A DNA stretch of 64,000 nucleotides from Oncomelania hupensis (taxonomy: Eukaryota > Mollusca > Gastropoda > Littorinimorpha > Pomatiopsidae): the NCBI GenBank assembly GCA_036898135.1, contig CM072513.1:19465286-19529285 (forward strand), read 5' to 3'. The notes beneath the pieces were generated by a model that was not told the origin of the DNA, searched no databases, and was given only the letters and a program-made list of their open reading frames with translations. Position 1 is the first letter of the stretch; each line of letters opens with the position of its first letter. Shown piece by piece: positions 58,635-64,000 of this stretch. Position numbers and translations under genes: made by a program.

Positions 58635-58931
58635 CAAGACGGATTCTCCAAAATGAACACCAAACGTTATTAAACAGATAACGCAAGCTAATCAAGAAAG
58701 AAACACGCATACACATGAACCCAGGCGAGTGCATAGGGGAATCTATTAAACACCAACATCAGCTGGCATAAGTTTCCACACTCTTGTAAATGCATTGAGC
58801 AAAAGCCAAATGCACGTGAATCGTGTAAAGCATACACGGTCAATTTAAAGTAGGTCATCCGTTTCCAACATTGCTCCTTATATGGTAGGTGTCGGGGACT
58901 AGAACTTAACTAACTAAACCCAACATTAATA
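58635..58931. other. No gene recognised
   Basis: Short spacer. Confidence 0.4.
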
Positions 58932-59738
58932 CAGTAAAACCTCCGTTTTACGACCTTTAAATTGCCATTAAAAGAGGCCTTAAATTGGAGGGGTCTTAAA
59001 AAGGAGGTAAGACATTTTCCAAAAAGACATTTAGAAAACTAATTAAGTAAAATAAATAAGTACACATACCATTAAGTATAGGGACATCTACCATCTTTCA
59101 GAAATATAGATTAAACTCTGTCTCACAACCAATACAGTCAATATCTTCCTGTTCCTCATTATTTACAAAATAAAAAATCAATGTTGGTATGATAATTGTT
59201 TAAAAGTGTATGTAAGTGTTGAGTACATGTTTGGAGTACATGTTTGGAGTTATAACTATTTATAAGATAACCTTATTTTTATTCAATCATTGAATAGTTT
59301 GTTGTTGTTGTTGTTGTTGTTTTTAAAAGTAAGCGGGTATTTCTGTTTGTTTGCATGATCCCCCTACCCGTGCATGTTCTCGTAGTATGTCACTTTGAAC
59401 ACCAGACATGGTGTCGGCAAAATATGACAGGCCCCTGCTCAGGGCAAACCTGGTCAGCTCCTTAGAGTAATTCAAGCTGCTTTAATGCATCGTCTGCTGT
59501 TAATAGTTGTAAACGAAACTGTTTTCTTCAATCGCACAAATATAGTATTGCTTTGGAATCTGTATTTTTTCAGATGCTAGGTCGTAAAATTTAATTATTT
59601 GAAGGTCGCAAGTCGCGTTTTAGAGGTAGTCGTTTAAGAGAGTTATATAGTACAAACCATCACCATCGGTACATTTTTTTCCGGTCGTATGTTAGAGGAA
59701 GTCGTTTAAGAGAGGGTCTCAAAACGGAGGTTTTACTG
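58932..59738. mobile_element. 807-bp Tigger/pogo-like MITE
   Basis: 18-bp perfect terminal inverted repeats CAGTAAAACCTCCGTTTT, imperfect beyond, flanked by TA (58930-58931, 59739-59740). CAGT ends with a TA duplication are typical of the pogo/Tigger branch of Tc1/mariner. No transposase frame. Subterminal repeats GTCGTTTAAGAGAG occur at ~59627-59640 and ~59700-59713. Confidence 0.88.
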
Positions 59739-59896
59739 TACATGTATAGCATAATGCGACTGCACCTATAATTGTTTTCTATTCATAGTATTATAGGGAC
59801 ACTAACGAGTTTCAGTGTACATGTTGCGTGTCACTACAAATAAATTATTCATTGTCAGAAAACATCGCGTTCCAAAGATTTTAATAGCCCCACTCC

Positions 59897-60228
59897 TTAG
59901 TGGGCTAAGGCGGGACTAACTTGCCTTGTCCACAGGCCAGAAACCAACAGCGCCTGACAGGTGTGGGTTCGACCCAGCATCTGGGAGTTATGTTTCTCCG
60001 AATATTATTTACTTTCGACTCGGGCAACGTCTCGGGGGTTTTCTCCGGGTACTCCGGCTCGCTCTCCCAGCAAAAATGTCAAAATCACAACTAATGTTAG
60101 GTACAGTAGGTTGGGTATGGGCGCGCCACAGGCTGCGACTACGCTTTCCCCAGGGGAGGCGGCCCAGAATTTCCCTATGGAAAAATGGACAATAAGGTAA
60201 ATAAAATAAAATAAAATAAATAAATAAC
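59897..60228 (+). mobile_element. SINE family D copy 2 (head-truncated)
   Basis: Matches 51480-51800 from AGTGGGCTAAGGCGGG; B-box region GTGGGTTCGACCCAG. It contains GGGGGTTTTCTCCGGGTACTC, which copy 1 has partly lost. (AAATA)n tail. Confidence 0.87.
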
Positions 60229-60250
60229 ACCTCCCTCCCACCCCCACACA

Positions 60251-60490
60251 AAAAAAAGTCTGTTTACGGTATCCCGACAGACCCTAATTTTTTGGCCCGA
60301 TCCTAACCTTTTTTTTTTTTTTTTGGGGGGGGGGGTGGAATCGTCTGGGAAAAAAATTGGAAGAAGCCAAAAATATTGCACCCAAGGTGGAAAAGCTCTA
60401 CTTTAAAAAAAAAAAATTAAATAAAAGAAGGAGCCGACCTACCGAACCTATATTAATTGTTTCTTATGTTACCGTAAACAGACTTTTTTT
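60251..60490. mobile_element. ~240-bp TIR element (MITE)
   Basis: 21-bp terminal inverted repeats: A-run then GTCTGTTTACGGTA (60251-60271), and TACCGTAAACAGAC then T-run (60470-60490). Interior with poly-T/poly-G run at 60309-60336. No coding capacity. Superfamily and duplication not determined. Confidence 0.7.
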
Positions 60491-60496
60491 TTTTTT

Positions 60497-61220
60497 GCCT
60501 AATCTGATTTAGGATGACTGCCAATACGTTTAAAGTACAGATTTTAAGACGACTTCCTTGAAAAGCAAATAGACACGGCCATTCACTAGAAATATGAACT
60601 TAATTAAATAACACGTGACCTTTTTCGTAAACTTTTAAGCTGTACTATTATTTTTCAGCTCTAAAACAGAAATCACTCGTGCACGTTAAATACTGGAATG
60701 CAAAGAACTAGGAGTTGCACAGTACAAACGAACTTAAAGACTTAGTGCATGTCTCACTGAACATTTAAGCATAAATACTAATTATTTTGACCACGAACGC
60801 ATATTACCTTCACAGTGGACACACATTTCCTAGTACATGACTGCACATAGGGACGCATAAGTTGAAATGCCAACTCGACCCCCGATTTAAACTTAGTGTC
60901 TCGCATTTCTTGCAGCAAGACAGAGTCAATGTGTGGTGGAAATGAAACGAAATGCAAGCAGTTCTTTCAAATAGACGTGAATTACTGGCATCTGTCTGCA
61001 GGTATCGTTGTGCAGAAACAATTCTGCAGTCCTCCAAGATCCCACCGAAAATGATCAGTACCGCAGAGCGTGACAGAGAAAGGGAAACAACTGCGTGCTG
61101 TTCTTCAATAGACACACGTATACCACAATAAAGTTAAAAAATCCATCAAACATAAATAAACTTCTTTTTTTTTTAATGAAGTGTGAAAGGAGATTAACTG
61201 CTGTTTAAATAAATAAATTA
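60497..61220. other. No gene recognised
   Basis: The minus frame 60810-61115 has no recognised domain. Confidence 0.4.
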
Positions 61221-61225
61221 ATAAT

Positions 61226-61275
61226 ATCCTATCCTATCCCGTAACTCGGAGGTCGTAGGGGCACCACAGATGATA
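61226..61275 (-). mobile_element. RTE 3' tip (~50 bp)
   Basis: Reversed GGATA tail plus ~35 bp of the RTE 3' end (CCGTAACTCGGAGGTCGTAG). The shortest insertion of the family here. Confidence 0.8.
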
Positions 61276-61501
61276 TAATCACAAGGTAACAGAAGGATGA
61301 CGAAAATAATGGTGTAACGGAAGATATCAAAGTATAACAATTAAAGCAATGCTATTAGCCTTTGAGGGTTTTAAATCATGCTTGGTGTGATTCTATAACC
61401 TTTTTCCTCTCCGCCCTTCTACAAAAATCCTTTTCGCCCTCCCACTCAAGGAGCATCTCAGTGCAGATCAATCGTACCAGGCAAGAAAAAAAAAAAACTA
61501 A

Positions 61502-61918
61502 ACTAAACAAGTGCTGGACACCACCATGACGTCACTCGATATATATTTATTAGTTCAGACTAATACCCAAAGCATCTGTAAACTTTCATTACAAACAAAG
61601 TTTAAAGTAAATGTAAAAAATAAATAAATGCATAAATTTACAAAAATGAAAACATGAACAAAATCCTTCCAGTAGTTTGGTAGAAAATATGATTACTTTT
61701 AAAAAAAAATTAATACATCATCATGATGACCTTACACTATGACGTCACTAAATAAACTATGGTTTTGTTTAAGGCTCAAGGTACATGTACACTCTAATTA
61801 CATACGAAGAACCCCCCAAAAATATGTAAAACATAACGTCACGTTAATTACGTCACTCGATTTGCATAAATTTGGTTTTACCTTGGAGACAGAGGGAAAG
61901 CCTAAGTACAAACCAAAC
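61502..61918. repeat. CRE-rich repeat, left part
   Basis: Repeated modules contain TGACGTCA at 61527-61534 and 61740-61747, TAACGTCA at 61834 and TTACGTCA at 61848. The segment AACAAAATCCTTCCAGTAGT near 61659 is repeated after the inserted family A element as AACCAAATGCCTCCAGTAGT. Confidence 0.65.
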
Positions 61919-61951
<33 letters not shown>

Positions 61952-62592
61952 GCTTTAGGTCCAGCGGACTCATCCGAGCCAAATCAGGACCGGACAACCC
62001 CCGATCCGCATAAAAGATCTGCCAAAACAACCCTAGTGGGAAAATTGAATGCCCTCCACCGGCCAGTCACTTTACAATAAAGACATCCAACGCAGGGGAC
62101 GGCTGAGGCTTTACCCCAACTACTCGAACCCCCGGTTACAAAAACAAAATAGAATACAAACATCATTATAAATCATCAACAAAACAGAACACATACATAT
62201 AAAATGCCTATATTGCTAAATAATAACATCATAGGAAGCCCTAGTGACCACCCGGCAGAAAGCGTCCAACACTCCCAAGCTGATCCAACAGACGTCATAC
62301 ACAAACAAGGAGTCTTGTCCAAGAAGAGTTTTCAAGAAAAAAGGTAGGTCATTGATCTAGCAAAGAAGAAGACAGTATAGCAGAGTGATAGGACAGATCA
62401 GGAATGGGAAAGAGCAAATGAGGAAGACAGCGACAGTGGGAATTTAAAGCACTACATTTCCAGAAAGTGGGGATACTATTTATACTAAAACCCCCGGCAC
62501 TCCAACGGGGGTACTGTTGCCGCAGTGAATCGGTCTTGCCTACAAAGTCAAGACAGGTTTTCAACTGGGGCTTGCTCATGACCCCAAGGGGT
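61919..62592 (-). mobile_element. Family A element, long subfamily
   Basis: (GATT)n tail at left (61919-61949). Flanked by AACCAAAC at 61911-61918 and 62593-62600. A ~40 bp internal deletion near its 5' end (between TCAACTGGGGCTT and GCTCATGACC). Inserted within the CRE-rich repeat. Confidence 0.88.
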
Positions 62593-62880
62593 AACCAAAC
62601 ATGAACCAAATGCCTCCAGTAGTTTGGGAGAAAATAGGATTAGAAAAAAAACACAACAAATTACGACGATTCCACGATGACTTTACCCGATATGCACACT
62701 TTTTTGTCATCTGGTAGTGTTCACTATTTCCTAACTAAATACCAAGTTTCAAAGACACCCGTCCATTACTTTCAGAGAAAATTGCGCCAAATGTTACTTC
62801 CGGACGGACGCCGGCCGGCCGGACAAAGCTAAAAGCAATAGTTGCCGAGCTTTACAGCTCGGGAACTTCTAATAATGAAT
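62593..62880. repeat. CRE-rich repeat, right part
   Basis: Ends with CCAAGTTTCAAAGACACCCG, GGACGGACGCCGGCCGGCCG and GAGCTTTACAGCTCGGGAAC, a small GAGCT hairpin. This end resembles repeats I associate with molluscan genomes (recollection). Confidence 0.55.
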
Positions 62881-63185
62881 AACGCCAGTTTTCGTAAGAA
62901 TCAACTTGGAAATCACTATGTCCAGTTACAATACGACAGAGGCCAGGATTGCTCTGGTTGTCGCATGTTGGATGTGATTTGATTATTTCCGAGTATTGTA
63001 CGGGCTGGGAAACAGGCTTTTTTTCCCCGATTACAATAAAAAAAACAACAACAACGTATATTGATGAATATTGACTGCGGTAATATTTCCGTTTGCTCGA
63101 CTCAGCCGAGGCTGTACCGCAACTGTGTATACTTGGGAATTTTTAGCTTAGAACCTACTCAACGGCTTATGAGAAATATCATGAC

Positions 63186-63683
63186 TATTATTATTTATTA
63201 CATGCCTTTTTATATAGCGCTTACCTATTAATCTAGCTGTAAGCGCTTAACAATTTACTTTTAAAACCTTTAAAGAACTATAACTACGACTAAAATCAAT
63301 CAGATAATGACATAAAAAGTAAGTTAAGACACATATATAATTAATTTGACTAACACAGTCGTACACACGCGTGCGCACATACACTCACACAGCACGCATA
63401 CAACACAAGTCTAACTATAATACGTGAATTAACAAAGTCCAATTATTATATAGCGCTTACCTATTAATCTAGCTCTAAGCGCTTAACAGTTTACTTTTAA
63501 AACCTTTAAAGAACTATAACTGCGACTAAAATCAATCAGATAATGACATTAAAAAGTAAGTTAAGACACATATATAATTAATTTGACTAACACAGTAGTA
63601 AACACGCGTGCGCACATACACTCACACAGCACGCATACAACACAAGTCTAACTATAATACGTGAATTAACAAAGTCCAATTAA
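63186..63683 (-). repeat. 236-bp tandem duplication of a LINE-like 3' end
   Basis: Two near-identical units (from 63211 and 63447). Each begins TATATAGCGCTTACCTATTA and carries AGCGCTTA / TAAGCGCT arms around an ATTAATCTAGCT loop. On the minus strand this resembles the 3' end of the LINE at 36612-36760 (GCGCTTTATAAATGCC followed by ATT repeats). No coding part. Confidence 0.75.
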
Positions 63684-64000
63684 CAAGTTTAAAGAAGAAT
63701 AATGAAACGATTGGCTGTACATGATCGCTTTCCGTTTTTTGTCAGAAAGATAATGAACACAATTTATAAATGTCACATAGAAAGTTAGGATACAACACCC
63801 GGGCCGAGAACGAGGCAAGGCGAGCTTCCAAGCTAGTATCAATCATTCCGCCCACAGTTGTACACACTTTTATTTTAAACAAAATACGAAACACTAAGCA
63901 AAACAAAAACAATACCATCACTAATCCGAAACAGTAGAAACCAAAGTCCATCATTAGCCACCTAAATCCTATAAAAGATGCATGCAAAACAGCAAGTCAT
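63684..64000. other. No gene recognised
   Basis: Window edge. The minus frame 63742-63987 is hydrophobic (FGFYCFGLVMVLFLFCLVF) but has no recognised family. Confidence 0.35.

Overview
This is eukaryotic, almost certainly metazoan, non-coding DNA. It has no operon structure and no convincing multi-exon host gene. It holds hundreds of bases of di- and trinucleotide microsatellites, many 5'-truncated non-LTR retrotransposons, tRNA-headed SINEs and short terminal-inverted-repeat elements. The mix of an RTE-type LINE, molluscan-looking repeats carrying TGACCT repeats or GACGG-type ends, and TTAGGG-type telomeric DNA suggests a marine invertebrate, most likely a mollusc. The lineage is an inference, not a demonstrated fact.

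Layout. 0.5-1.6 kb: an RNase-H-bearing LINE with an inverted 5' part. 3-4.6 kb: two TGACCT-rich repeats, one carrying a short RTE insertion. 5.8-9.6 kb: microsatellites, one SINE and LINE 3' ends. 11.3-14.7 kb (minus strand): a near full-length RTE-like LINE, the only long protein-coding structure, with endonuclease and reverse transcriptase in one frame interrupted by two frame changes. 15.1-17.5 kb: two full-length copies, in opposite orientation, of a ~700 bp family here called family A. 18.3-19.3 kb: a 19-copy, 51-bp minisatellite. 20.6-30 kb: four RTE-related fragments, a LINE 3' UTR and a SINE. 31.7-32.3 kb: a SINE inserted into the Pol III A box of another SINE. 33.5-35.1 kb: LINE 3' end, (TA)n and family A. 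35.3-40.0 kb: one minus-strand RTE copy split by three younger insertions. 40-47 kb: family A, SINEs and microsatellites. 50-51.2 kb: an inverted-repeat element and a long (TCA)n. 53.6-56.4 kb: a second RTE copy, holding a 745-bp inverted-repeat element and a SINE. 58.3-63.7 kb: SINEs, a Tigger/pogo-like element, another inverted-repeat element, family A inside a CRE-rich repeat, and a 236-bp tandem duplication.

How the parts relate. The RTE copy at 11.3-14.7 kb serves as an internal reference: aligning its fragments to it reveals empty sites, target-site duplications and the order of insertions. The LINEs probably supply the reverse transcriptase that moves the SINEs and family A, but no SINE can be tied to a specific LINE with certainty here. 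I found no credible host gene, true tRNA or rRNA gene, or CRISPR array. The most unusual objects are the GATA-palindrome element at 53718-54462, the SINE-in-SINE insertion, the two subfamilies of family A with different tails and 5' ends, and the RTE stop codon lying inside the tail microsatellite.
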